A DNA stretch of 64,000 bases from positions 1,065,250 through 1,129,249 of the forward strand of contig VXBM01000008.1 in NCBI GenBank assembly GCA_013400155.1, given 5' to 3'. The translations under genes were made by a program, and so were the position numbers. The DNA comes from Helopsaltes ochotensis. Its lineage: Eukaryota; Chordata; Aves; Passeriformes; Locustellidae. Below, in pieces: positions 12,651 through 24,488 of the stretch; position 1 is the first letter of the stretch, and every line of letters begins with the position of its first letter. The notes beneath the pieces are model-generated. The model searched no databases. It had not been told where the DNA came from and saw only the letters and a list, made by a program, of their open reading frames with translations.

Positions 12651-15600
12651 GGCACAGTGCAGATACGGTCTTCCATCACTTTCTCCACCAGGATGAAGTT
12701 CAAAGAGGCTATAAATATATATAAACCCTAAAAATATGACAGTGAGAAATAAATTTGGCCTATTTTGTTTGACTGAGGAAAAAGAAAAGAAGTCAAACGT
12801 GTCTTAAATGTATTCTGGTTTCCAAGGGGAAATTTGAGTGGTAATGTCAGGAAGGTCCCGTCTCTGACTCTTGAGGTGTCCTAAAGGAGAGGATCCATTT
12901 GATGTGGAGCAGCTTTTCAGAGTGCACAATTAGGAGCAGCGATGCAAAAAATTACAGACACAAAGAACAAGAAAGACTTGCAGACACGTGACTGAAACGC
13001 CACAGCTGTGAAAAGCATGGGTCCAGTGGGTCCAGTTGTGCGCCTTGGTGTCCCTAATTACAGATGCAACCTGTTGGTTTATCTTCAGTGGCTTAGAAAG
13101 AAGATTACTTTCACAGTGGTTCCCTGAAAAATGTCTGCTTGCTTGTTAACATAGCTGACATTTCCTCACTCTGCTTAGTTGTGCAGCCTCAGTTAATTCA
13201 CATCCTTTTTAGTTCACAGGCCGAAGTTCAAATGGAACAAATTTTTGATCCTACTTGTATGGCTGCATACTTTCCCTTCTTTATGGTCAGAATAATAGCT
13301 TCAAACCCAGAAAAAACCCCCAAACTCTGAAACAGCAGAAAGCTCATTTACATTTATTCTGGGGCACAACTTCATTTGAACTTGGAATATAATTTCTTCT
13401 TCTTAATAACTTGTACATTTATCTCTACAGTACAGTAGTACTTCCTCAAATCTATATTGCTTTCCTACTAGGCCTATACCATAATTATACATATGTACCC
13501 CACTAAAACAGCAAACATTTTTTTTCAATGTATTTAAAGAATACATAGATAGATAGATAAGCTCACTGGATAATGTGTGTTGTTAGAACTGGCAATGTTT
13601 TTGATATGGGACAATGACATAATATGTCCAACCAAAGCCTGTATTTAAAGAACTCCATTTATCATGACCTGAATTTGTAAGGTGTTATCAGAAAATGTTT
13701 AGTCTGAAGAAATGCATAGAAATAGAGATTTTTTAAAATGAAATGTTTGCTTCAGTGCTGTAAATTTTCAGAGAGCAGTAATGGCAGTAACAAATCAGAT
13801 GAATGTTTGATTTCAAGGGCTCCTTGAGAAGATCTAGAATTACTCACCTCAACAGAAGCTGTACACAGCTGAGCTGTGTTGCAGTTGCATGTCTCAGTGC
13901 TCTTCTGGGATGGAGGAGACTGGAGTGTGAGACTCTTCTCTGTTTCCTTCTTCACTTGCCCAGGAATAAGTGCCCAGCCATTACCTCCTATTCATTTCTG
14001 GTCCCATTCCCACACTTCCCTTTTCCCTATGCTTCTTTTTAATCTGATTAAAAAATAAAAAAAAAAGCCATCTCTTCTCTCAGCTAAGTGCCATTAGCTG
14101 TTTTTTACTGTTTTTACTCAGTTTTCTTTTTCCCAGGACACTTGCATTCCTGGATGTCAGGTTACTGCAAGGCATGTGGTGGACAAGAGGAAGGACCTCC
14201 CATCAACGTGTCCTCCCCCAAGCCCTGCAGCTGGGACTTTCAAATGTCCTTTAGTGAATGCTCTGAGGAGACAGTAAGCTGAATACCACAGAAAAAGGGC
14301 CCAGTGTAAAGAGTTTTTCAGCACTGCCAATGCACATAGATTTAGAGCAAATCAAACAGCAAAATGGCAGCTGATCATGCAGTTGCCATTTTCATTCATG
14401 GACTGCTAAATATTTTTTAAAATACTGTCTTACAGAAAAGTCACAATATTTTAGTAAATAATTTTTCATTTAAAAATCTACATAGGATATAATCTTAGTG
14501 TCATTTATAACTTACTGAATAGCTTTTATTCACTGAACCACAAAGTCTTTTGTTAACATCCATGAAACTTTAAAAATGTCATATTAGTCATTTGGGTAGC
14601 TGGGTAGCTCTCATTTTATTCTCAACCTACATTAGAGGCAAATGCAGAATTACAGGGAAAGCATTAATAAAAAATCGACACTGAAGACTACAAGGACTGT
14701 TGCAAAGTGCATTTCCTAGTATGCATCAAGAGCTATATAAAGAATATAAAGAATATAAAAATTCTATACAATTCATGCCTAATATGGTGTGGTTTGATTT
14801 TTCAAAAACAACAATGTATTTTACACTGGGCCTAAAATTGTCTCCATGAATAATAAACCATTTGAAAGCACTACATCAGTGCAGATGAGCAGAATCAGTG
14901 GCATCATGGCGTTTTTTGCTAGAGTCCCTCCCATGTTTAGATGGTGACAGGTAGGTAAGGAACCTGCTCCTCCCTTTCTGATGACAAATTATTTACATTG
15001 ACATGAAAGATTTAAAGCCAGTGAATGAACTGTAGAGGACATGAACTCACAGGCAGCTCAAGTGACCAATACGGGAGCCAATTCTGCATCATGATTAAAA
15101 CAAAGGAACACATTCCCTTCACTTCTATTGAAGGACTTCTCACCTTTCATTGAGGACCATTAGAGGGACAGAAAAACAAACCTTATCTGGGGCATTTTTC
15201 CTCCTCCCTGCTTTTGTTTTTCTGTGTTGCTGAAGTTTATCTGCTGAGGTTCCTGGCACTGTATGCACTAAGTTTTCACTCATTTGTCTTGCATTGCTTT
15301 CAGGTTCTCTGACCACTAAAACCAAACCAAACCAAACCAGCCACTGAGGAATATCTGGAAAAAACAACAGAGCTTTTAAAAGAGACTGTACATTGCATAA
15401 ATGGGAGGCCATTTAGAAGAACAATCTCATGTCTTTATAAGCAAAAGTGGCTCACTTTCCATGTAGTGGCATGCTTTTGAGCCTCCCTCTTGCTTCCCAA
15501 TTATATGCTTGTCAAAGACAGAGCCAGAAGGTCACAATCACATTACTCTCCTCACTGTACAAATCAGCCAATAAAAACTTCCACTTCATAGTGCATTTCA

Positions 15601-18600
15601 ATTATTTATGATACCTAGTTTAAACAAATACACTTCTAGGCCTGAATCTGGAAGCTAAAAGGGGAAAAAATGGTGTAACAACTCATTCAAACTGGGAAAC
15701 ACCAGACTGGTAAATAGAGAGAAGTTCTCCTAGCATGCCTTTGTTGGATAGCAAGTCATGGAGAACATTAGGCATCTGGCTTTCTTTACTTTGTTTGAAG
15801 TGTTCATTAGAAACCACACCATCCTGATATAATTCTTAATATTCTATTTGGAAGTACAGCTGAGACACATGCAAACACATGCGTATCTCCCAAGCAAATA
15901 GGTTTTAGTTTAACTTGCCAGACTAGTTGTGCTACACAGCTCAGCATCTAGCTCCTGCTGAAGCCTTGATGGGAGCTAAAACAAGCATCTTATCAGTTAT
16001 ATCTGACCTGATGTATATACTCGGAAGATGCCTGTGAGAATTTCTCAAAAGCAAGGATTGGAGTAAACCATTCCTGTTAGAGAATGCTGAATCTGGTGGC
16101 CCCAGAGTGGGGAACCTGCCACAGCTCCCTGCCTCCAGACCATGAATCCATGCACCCCACTCCCAGAGCCATTCCCCTTGCCCTCAGGTCAGGTGGCTCA
16201 CTTGACAGCTGTTCTGTCTTGGTGCTGGTCAGGGTCAAGCACTGACAACACACCCTCACTGTGCCCTATGCTGTGCCCTATGTACCCCTGGCACTCAGGC
16301 ATTGTGCTCTTGGGTCTGTGGATATGAGCCTTTCAGGGGCAAGCAGCCCCTGTGCTATCAGGATGAGTTGGCCATGAGGTACTGGTGTTCTGTTCCCCAA
16401 GCTGTGGTGTTCTGTGAGAGTGTGATGTGCAGCTGTTATCATGTAATGCCACACTCCTTATCCTCCCCTATCCGAGTCCACTAGATGACTGTTGGCTCGG
16501 AGGGACTTCCAGTTGGATCTCACATGGCTATTGTGGCTATAAGCTGTATGGGATTCTGGATCAAAATGCTCTCATCAGAAGTCAGTTATAATAAACTCTG
16601 TAATGCCAAAGAATGCCACTGAAAATGAACCAGAAAAGAAATTCCTATGAACCTCTCATAGATACAATGAATTTTTAAAGAAGAATGAACATGTTTCCAC
16701 AGAAGGAAGCAAGTGTCAGGTCCTGTGAAACTCTTCAGGACAGAACAGGTTGTAGCTTAACAGTTGTTCTCTTGAACAGCAAAACAAAGTAGAAGAGCTA
16801 TTCATCAAAGTAGGGACGCAGTTTTTTAGACACAGTATTTCAGGTAAAAAATGTAACAGATCTATTCTCCTGTTCCTGGGAAAGCCCTTACTCCTCCTTG
16901 GCTATGGAAGGACCCACTTACAAAGAAGAAAACCCAACTGTACAGTCCATCTAAGAAGAACCTCATCCCTAATTCCTGTCCGCAAACCACTGATGAGTTA
17001 AGTGGATGCTCCCAGGGTGGCATGTGCACAGGAAGTCCCCACCTGCTTTCATGGAGCTCAGACCCAGTTTGAACCTGCAGGAGACCTGCATGGGAAAGCA
17101 CAGGGTTTGAAGGGATGGTGGGCTTTTTGACCTTGTTACAGGGGATGTGCATGCAGTGCCCAGGGGGTACCCACATATGCTGGTTAGCCAGCATACGTCC
17201 AGGATGGGGTACAGAGATCTGAACAAAAATGAAGGGCACAAAGAAAGGAGTTTCACCCACTCCATGTTCTCAGCTTAGTGCTGGTCAGGGTTGGACTCCA
17301 TCTCTCATGTGTTTTCTTCACATTAGTTGCATGTACAGATGATGAAGCTTGTTCCTTGAGCTTTCATTGTGAGGGTTGTTTATGTGAATTGCTGGACTTG
17401 GTTCTTTCATGTTTTACCTCCTCCCATATGATTGCAGAGTCAGGATCACTCTGCATTTATGGTTGCATTTTTGGGGAAATATTGAGGAAGGTTCGTCCTT
17501 TTGAACTGGCTTGCTCCAAAACAACTCTAGAAAGTCGCTTGTCAGGACGAGCATGGCGTTCTCCACAGAGCTCTGAGCAGAACAGCTCCCGTGGGCATCT
17601 GCACCTTTCACCAGGGCCATCCTGCTGAGGCTTTGTCCTTCTCACTGGAAACACTTTTGGAAACTGAAAAAGGCCTATTTATCCCCTTGCTCATTTAAAT
17701 GCAGACAGGCTAATGCTGTGGCTATTTAAAGTAATGGCAGTCAGTATAACAGATGCTTAGGACGTGAGCGCTGGACTATCATTAAAAGATATGGTCTATG
17801 ATTAAAAGATGTTTCTCCTATGGGAAACTGCAACTGTCTGGGACTTTTCTGGCTTATTAAGAAAGTTTTGAGCTACCATGTCTCTCTAGCAGAGATAAAA
17901 TAATGCAAACTTGCTACTGATGCCACGAGCATGTTGTTCTCATTCCCACTATTGTTCTGGATCTTCAGACTCCTCTGTTTTGATTCTTGTAGCTAAGTGA
18001 CTTTGAGTAGAAAGAATGAAGTATCTTATGTTCTTATATAGCGAGATCTTCATTTCTTGTAAGTACCTACAGATACTCTTGACTTTACCCTCTGATTTCA
18101 TAATATAATGTAATGCAATATATAATAAATTATATTTTCTACTCTGACTTCCTCTTGTACACTATTTTCTAGATAAGAGATCATTCTGGGTGCTTAGATT
18201 AATAATTTCAAGGATACAGAATGGATTTGGCTGCACACATTTCCTTGAAATGAGCAACAACTCTGTTTCTAATCTAATGGAGTGACTCTGAAAAATTGCA
18301 TACTTACAGCTTATTTTTAACAAAGGAATTATTTCCTTTTGGGAACAAATCCTCTGTAGCATGGCAAGCTGCACCATGTAAGCCAGTTCCTAACTACATC
18401 AATTCTCACCAGAAGCAAATCTAAAAGTGTGTGTTCTACATTTCTCTGTTTAGTAATGAGAATCAAGTTTTATTTGGTAAATAAAGATATGTGTTGCAAA
18501 AGTTTCCCAACATCTCATTTAGAGCGCAATAAACTGAGTGTTGTTTGCTAGCCTTGTAGCTCCTCTTAGTTTCTGATTTTATGGTATCAGAAAAATCAAT

Positions 18601-21600
18601 ATCTCATTTCTCACATCAGCCAGATGGATAGGCCAGGCAAGGGCTTCAGCCAAGCCTTTGTGCCACTCTGACAGGGGAAAAAACATGTTTTCCCTATTTC
18701 AAGCTCTACTGTTTACAAGCAGCTATTGACAGCTTTGCAGTACTTTCTCTCAGTAAGATCTATCACAGTAGAACTTTAAAGTCTTGCTGGCTCACCAATA
18801 TTTCTTATACCTCCTCACTTACCAAGTACAGCCATAAATCCTTAAAGTGGTTACCTTTGCATGTGCTCACTAAATGTTGAGATTAGCCACGTAATAAAGT
18901 GCTCTGAATTTACAGTCAGCCTGACTTATGCTGATCCTTCCAAATAAAAGGTGTCAGGAGATTCTGGCTTACAAAAACCTGGCAAGTACAGTGCCATGCC
19001 TGCTGATGAAATTAGTTTCCCTGCATGGCGATACGGCACAGCTCTTTATATCTGTTGCAAAACAAGTTGGTGGAGAACCAACTGGCAGTAGAAAAGGTTT
19101 GTTTTTCTGCTCTGTGGATGTCATGATACACATTAAAGTAAAGGATAACTTTTAATACCATGACTTGGGAGAATACTAATATTCATATAAAGAGTATTTT
19201 CAAAATTAGAAGAGAGATGAAAAAAGTTAAATTTTGAAATGCATTGACTACATTTAAAACATTATTAGTGAAAGCACTGATTCTTTTTACTTTTATGCAC
19301 AATATATCATTATCACACCCAAATAAGAGTATTAAAAGATAAATCTTGTGGTTGCCAAGTGAATTATGCAATGTATGGAAATATCAAATAAGAATTACCT
19401 ATGTAGCTTTGGTTGATGGTCCTACTCACAGTGCTTATTGCACATTATTTTTTTCCACAGAGATACTACTTGTTAAAATAAAAACCCTGAAATTATTTTA
19501 TCTCTCTATTAACAGTGGTTGAGTGTATGAAAAGTTCTCCACAACAGTTTCGTCACAGTTATGTCACTGCATATGAGGTGGTTCTAAAGTTGGCTTCAAG
19601 AAAGCCACTGCTGTCATTTAGTGAATCCAAAGCACTATCAGTATAGTAATAGTAATACTAATTCCCGTGTAATACAAGAAATTTAAAATTCAAATGCAGG
19701 TACTCCATTTTCCACGTCACCCTCATAAGAGCTATAGAGGCAGCTCAACTCACAAAGGGAATTTGTGTGCAATTTCAGACCCTTTACAGACTGGTGGAAA
19801 GCAGCAGAATACAAACCAGACCTGTGCAATACTTTTAGATTAATCCTCTTAAAATGCCTACCAGTCCAAGTCCTGTGATGAAACTAGAACCTCAGTCTGG
19901 GTCTTCCCTCTGCTTTGCCACATCCAGTTCCCTCAGACCTGGAGATGTCTGGGGAAGCCAGCCCATGTGCAGACCCAGAGAGATAAAAGCCCCCTGGGCT
20001 GAGCCTGGTCACTCCAGGGCCTTGTCAACACAACCCTACATTGTGTGCTTTATTATAGTGTAGCTCTGTAAGATCAGGGGCATTACCCTTCATTTCCCAT
20101 TGAGTTTTTACGTCCAAAATTTTAAACTGAGATCAGGAAGCTCAAAGCCAAAGCAATATTCCCGTGACTCTCAGAGAATGAAACCGGGGCAAACAATGCC
20201 ACAGTCTTCTCTGATGGATGCACGAAATTATGAAACATAGTGGGGCTGCATAAAGACTCTTAGATGACTAAGAGAAAGTTATGGGATCCAGGTTTAGGGT
20301 TGACAAATTAAGTATAGTGAGGTATGGATCCATTTTCCTTCTAATTGCAACTTCTGAAGTGCAGCTGATTCAGAAGAAAGGCTCTGGTATTTTTTTTGAT
20401 ATCAGCTGAAAGCTCAAAATCAATGACACCATACATAAACACAAGCAAAGAGTGAATATAATGTTCCCTACTGTACTTTTTGAAGCTCACTTCTGTTAAG
20501 CATAAACTGTACTGTTCTTCTGGAAATGAGATTTAAAGATCGTTTTGTCAAAGACATCACAAAGTGCAAATAAACAACATTTGTACAACTCATTTTTAGC
20601 TGGCCTAACTTCAAGGCAGAAATCAGAGTTAAGAAAGGAAAATAAACCATGACATAAAAGCAATGCTTCCTCCTTTTCTGGACTATTGCATGCTCAGATT
20701 GCACTTAAAATTCCCAGGGGATGTACAGATTGAGATGAAATATTGGTTTGGTGTAATGGCAGCATGGAGATCATAGCTATAAGCTGTTTCTGTAAATCAT
20801 AAATCAGTGTCTGAGCACCAAACCACGGGAGTCTAGCATTAAATTCATATTCCTTTCATCACTAATTATAATTTTTTTACCTGACAATGCATCATCACTC
20901 ATGCAAGTAAATATAAGCTATTTTTTTCACCCATAATCACACAACTTGTGCACAAGACAATGACTCCTGAAAACTGTTGGGCATAAATAAGTAAAAAAAC
21001 TATTTTTCTTATTGGTAATTCTGTACCCAGTTGAGAAACTGTTTCTTGTCACTACAGCCCAGGGCTTTGAACAGTTCTTTTTCCAAAGAGTTTATCTTTC
21101 AACAAGGCAAGGCAAGCAGAGATTCTGAGAATGAGATGCAACAGCCAAGAATTGAGACTGAGTGACAGTTTGCAGTCATCATGTTAATTGAATTCTTTAT
21201 TTTCTTAAAAGAAGAAACACCTGAAAACACTGTAAGTGAGGATGGGGTACAGAGGCTGTGAAAGAGAATCTTGGCAGCCTTGTAACAAGTGACTACTTAG
21301 CATGGAGGAGGAAATACTTAAACTACATTGTGCTGCTTTGACTTGTTTCCTAAACCATTGGCCATCTTGATCAGTTAATTTTCAGCATTTCTCAGCATGT
21401 GCCCTCATCCTCAACATGCAGCTGAGAACATTGCCTCTGGAATTGGGTTCTGCAGAGCATGCGCCAGCGCTTTCTCTCTGAACTCACAACTCATCAGTCG
21501 CTCACAGATGTCACCTGGCATCAGCCGCAGACACGATCCTCACTGCAGCCCTCGCTGAAGCTGTCTTTATCCCTGCTCCCCTGGCGGAAGATCTTTTTGA

Positions 21601-21950
21601 TCTCCTGTGCTGCATTCTTTTTCTTTCTTTCTTTCCCACATCTATCTGGGCCCAAGCATGGCACACTTATTCTGAGCAGGTCTATCTCAAATCACTCTTA
21701 CAGTGTTTTGGAATGGGTTTTTTTGAAGGAATATGTCCTTCCCATTAACATTATGATCAAGCTGCAGCAGTTCCCATTAGCTGGAATCACTCTGAGATGA
21801 CAAAGAGGAGCTCAGGAGACAAAATGGGCTGGATTTCATCTCGGTTCCTTGCCTTTAGCTATGCTTACCAAAGCCTCCTACATTACAATAAAATCTTGCC
21901 AATTGTACTGCACTGGGGAGCAAGATCAAAACTGCCAGCAGCAGCCTGCC
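12651..21950. other. NELL2-TMEM117 intergenic DNA, part 2
   Basis: I see no gene. The open frames (for example 16862-17260 on - and 17278-17628 on +) are isolated, mutually overlapping and without family resemblance. Minor repeats are a CAAAC array at 15317-15339, tandem ATAAAGA units near 14738-14758 and a short GATA run near 13547. Confidence 0.65.
15317..15339. repeat. (CAAAC)n short tandem repeat
   Basis: About four perfect five-base units lie in tandem. Confidence 0.8.
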
Positions 21951-22099
21951 CAGATGATGTGAGCCAACTGTGTGCAGCCAGCATGGTGATATCCATGGGC
22001 ACTGTGGGCTGTGGAGTGGGTTTGTGGGTGTGTTCTCCCTGGTAGAGAGTCACGGAGTGGGGCTGCAGAAGATGACCTTGCAATCCAACCTTAGGATCC

Positions 22100-22400
22100 C
22101 AGCAGCACCACTCTTCCACTCTTCCCTTACATTGACAGTGAGAGCAACTAACTTGATGCTGTCTGAGATTGAGGAGCATTTGGCTGGCTTCGGAACAGAG
22201 GGCCAACTGGTTCTGAATCTCATGAGTACCCTGGTGGACTATGTCATGAAGCTGGAGCTATAGGGAAGAGATTTCCTGAGGCAGCTTGAGGAGGGTAATC
22301 CTGAGCTGGACTATGACAAGGGTATGGTTTGCACCAACCAGGCTGTCTACATCTCCAAAGCTAGCAATTTCCACATAGAAGGTGAAACACCGGAATGAGG
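22100..22400 (+). pseudogene. Possible decayed retrocopy or repeat-derived coding remnant, parent unknown
   Basis: One frame reads SEIEEHLAGFGTEGQLVLNL and then MSTLVDYVMKLEL up to a TAG at about 22261-22263. The same frame continues after that stop with GRDFLRQLEEGNPELDYDKG and MVCTNQAVYISKASNFHIEG, then reaches another stop. The acidic and aliphatic, protein-like composition across a stop suggests a decayed coding copy rather than a live gene. No start, introns or poly(A) tail can be assigned and I do not recognise the parent. Chance composition remains possible. Confidence 0.3.
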
Positions 22401-22913
22401 TGCTGGGTAACTGAACAGCATCTTTTCACTGAAGACTAGGAGATGTGAGGTCATCATTTTTCCAGTGTGGAGGAAGTCTTCCTTTGCCAGTGTCCATGCG
22501 CTCTGTTTTTGTCCCATTCTCCCTTTCACACACATCATATGGCAAACCAGGGCTTTGTAATGATCAGTTGTGTTGTACAGAAAGCAGTATTTGACAGTGT
22601 GAGTAGTTCCCCATGAGCAGTATCTGTGAAGTGAACATTTGTTGCACAGAAATCTACAACAACCTTTCTAGCAGCAGGTAGGAAACTCTCAGTCACAAGC
22701 AGATCACTGAAGCATTCTTTGGTCATCTAAAATGCTTGTCTCTGCTGTTCTTGAGCAACATCTCAATAAGTATCCTCCAGTTATATGAGCTTTGTTTTAT
22801 TTGCAACTATGGTAAAGACATTATTAGAGTTACTTCTGCATCTGTACTGAGAGACAAGAAAAGTATGAGATAAACACTGAAAACATCTGTAAAAGTGTGA
22901 AAATTTCACTGAA

Positions 22914-23170
22914 TTGCAGAATACAAAGTGGTTCAGGTTGGTTGTGGGTCTTCTGGTCCAACTCTCTGCTCAAGCAGGGCTATGTAAAAGCTTGTTGTCC
23001 AGGTCCGTATCAGGATGGCTTTTAGATTTCTCAAAGGGAAGAGACTCTACAACATTCCTGAGCAACCTGTTACACAGTGAAAAACTGATTCCTGATATTC
23101 AGAGGGAACCTCCTGTGTTTCAATCTCTTATTGTCTCTTGTCTTGCCATTGAAAAGAGCCTAATTCTAGT
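22914..23170 (-). mobile_element. CR1 LINE 3' fragment, reverse orientation
   Basis: The + strand reads as the reverse complement of a CR1 3' region. It shows GTGGTTCAGGTTGG, CTGCTCAAGCAGGG, AGACTCTACAACATTCCTGA, GCAACCTGTTACA and CTGATATTCAGAGGGAACCT, all hallmarks of the CR1 3' portion. It is 5'-truncated in the usual way. The ATTCTATG end is degraded to something like GCAGAATACAAAG. The 110-codon-scale open frame across it is incidental. Confidence 0.88.
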
Positions 23171-23730
23171 ATCTTTGCACCTTCCCCTTCAGACACCATA
23201 CAACCCAGCATGCACACAAATGCAGAGCTAAGTATAAAAATGTACAAGTCCAATAAAAAAAGTGAAGTCAATAGGATGTAACAGTAGGGGTATAAGACAG
23301 TGGATTATTCCAGGAGATGCTAAAGCAAGTAGAAGCCTCCTAGAAGGTGTACTCTGCTTTCTCAGCCTCTCTTTCTTAGGCTGTGAGAGACTGAAATGTA
23401 ATGGTTAATGGTTCAAACAATCAGCCACTTGCAAAAGCAGGGGTGCTTTGGTGTCAATGTGCAAGATAATAGCCCAGGTCCAGAGGGGGTGAGCACCAGA
23501 GAATGACCACAACAAATCACATTTTATCTAGCAAAAAACAGAGTTTTGAGCCAGATAAGGGAAGAGGCCAACAGATCCTGCCAGGTGGAATATGCTTTTT
23601 ATCATATCCTCCCTTACACAACTGGCTCAGGTATGAAAAGTTCCCTCTGGAAAAGGGAACCGAGATATTTACATATAGGCCTGAAGGTATTCATCCCTTT
23701 TGAGGGGGCTTAACTGGCTAACACCACTGA

Positions 23731-24345
23731 TGTGACAGGCAGCTGTCATATCTTAGAAGGTGTCATAAACCATCAAAGACCTCTGAAGCACCCACAGATT
23801 GATTTCTTGGGGTCTTCCATCAGAGGCCTGTCATGATCCACAGTGTATAACTCCCCCCGCAGGGAAAGTAGGTGGGCACTCCCATCTGTGCTTGAACATA
23901 CATTAACCCACTGAACTTTTTGTTTCACAGAGTTCCCTCATCCCCAGCCTCTACTGGATCAAGACTGCGGCCATTGCTTTGACCAAGGGACATCTAAATT
24001 TCAACAATCAACTCCCATCACTGCATCCATGAGTGGTAACATCTTTCTACTCATCCTTTCTTTCTCTTTCTTTCCTTTCTTTCTCTCTTTCTTCTCCTAA
24101 CTTCTCAAAATATTGTAAGCCAGATTAAAAAAAGCTCCAGTCAATTCCTTATTGTGCCTGGATAAGGTTAAAGTTGGTTAAGTTTAAGTTTGCTGAGTTA
24201 AAGTTTGTGAACAGCCTGGTGTACTTGGGATGCTGTTTTAAAATTTGCCAGGTACCTTTTTCTGCCTGAATAGTCTAAAGTTTGCAAGTAAAAGTTTGTT
24301 ATTGAGCCTCCTGAGAATTTTGTTGTTTATCCCACATATCACAGA
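23731..24345 (+). mobile_element. LTR-like sequence (possible solo ERV LTR)
   Basis: The stretch begins TGTGACAGGC. It contains a pyrimidine-rich segment and then GATTAAAAAAAGCTCCAG, which looks like a poly(A)-signal/R region. Next come several AAGTTTG/TTAAGTTTAAG motifs (about 24165-24215 and 24278-24305) of the kind I associate with bird ERV LTRs. It closes near a CCCACA. Clear flanking target duplications were not found, so ends and class are uncertain. No gag, pol or env sequence is seen nearby. Confidence 0.4.
24054..24098. repeat. CT-rich (TTTC)n tract
   Basis: An uninterrupted pyrimidine stretch of TTTC, TCTC and TTCC units lies inside the LTR-like segment. Confidence 0.85.
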
Positions 24346-24439
24346 GTGAATCAAACTACCTTTCCCTGAACCTGTTGAGAGGACTGTGGAATAACATAGA
24401 ATCTGTTGCAAATCCTGAAATTTAGTCTACAGGTCATAA

Positions 24440-24488
24440 TAGGTGGTTGCTACCCTAGTAGTAGCTGCTCTAGTAGGTGGTTGCTACC
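24440..24488. repeat. Direct repeat of a 15-base unit
   Basis: TAGGTGGTTGCTACC occurs at 24440-24454 and again at 24474-24488, a 34-base period. It is probably a small local duplication. Confidence 0.85.
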
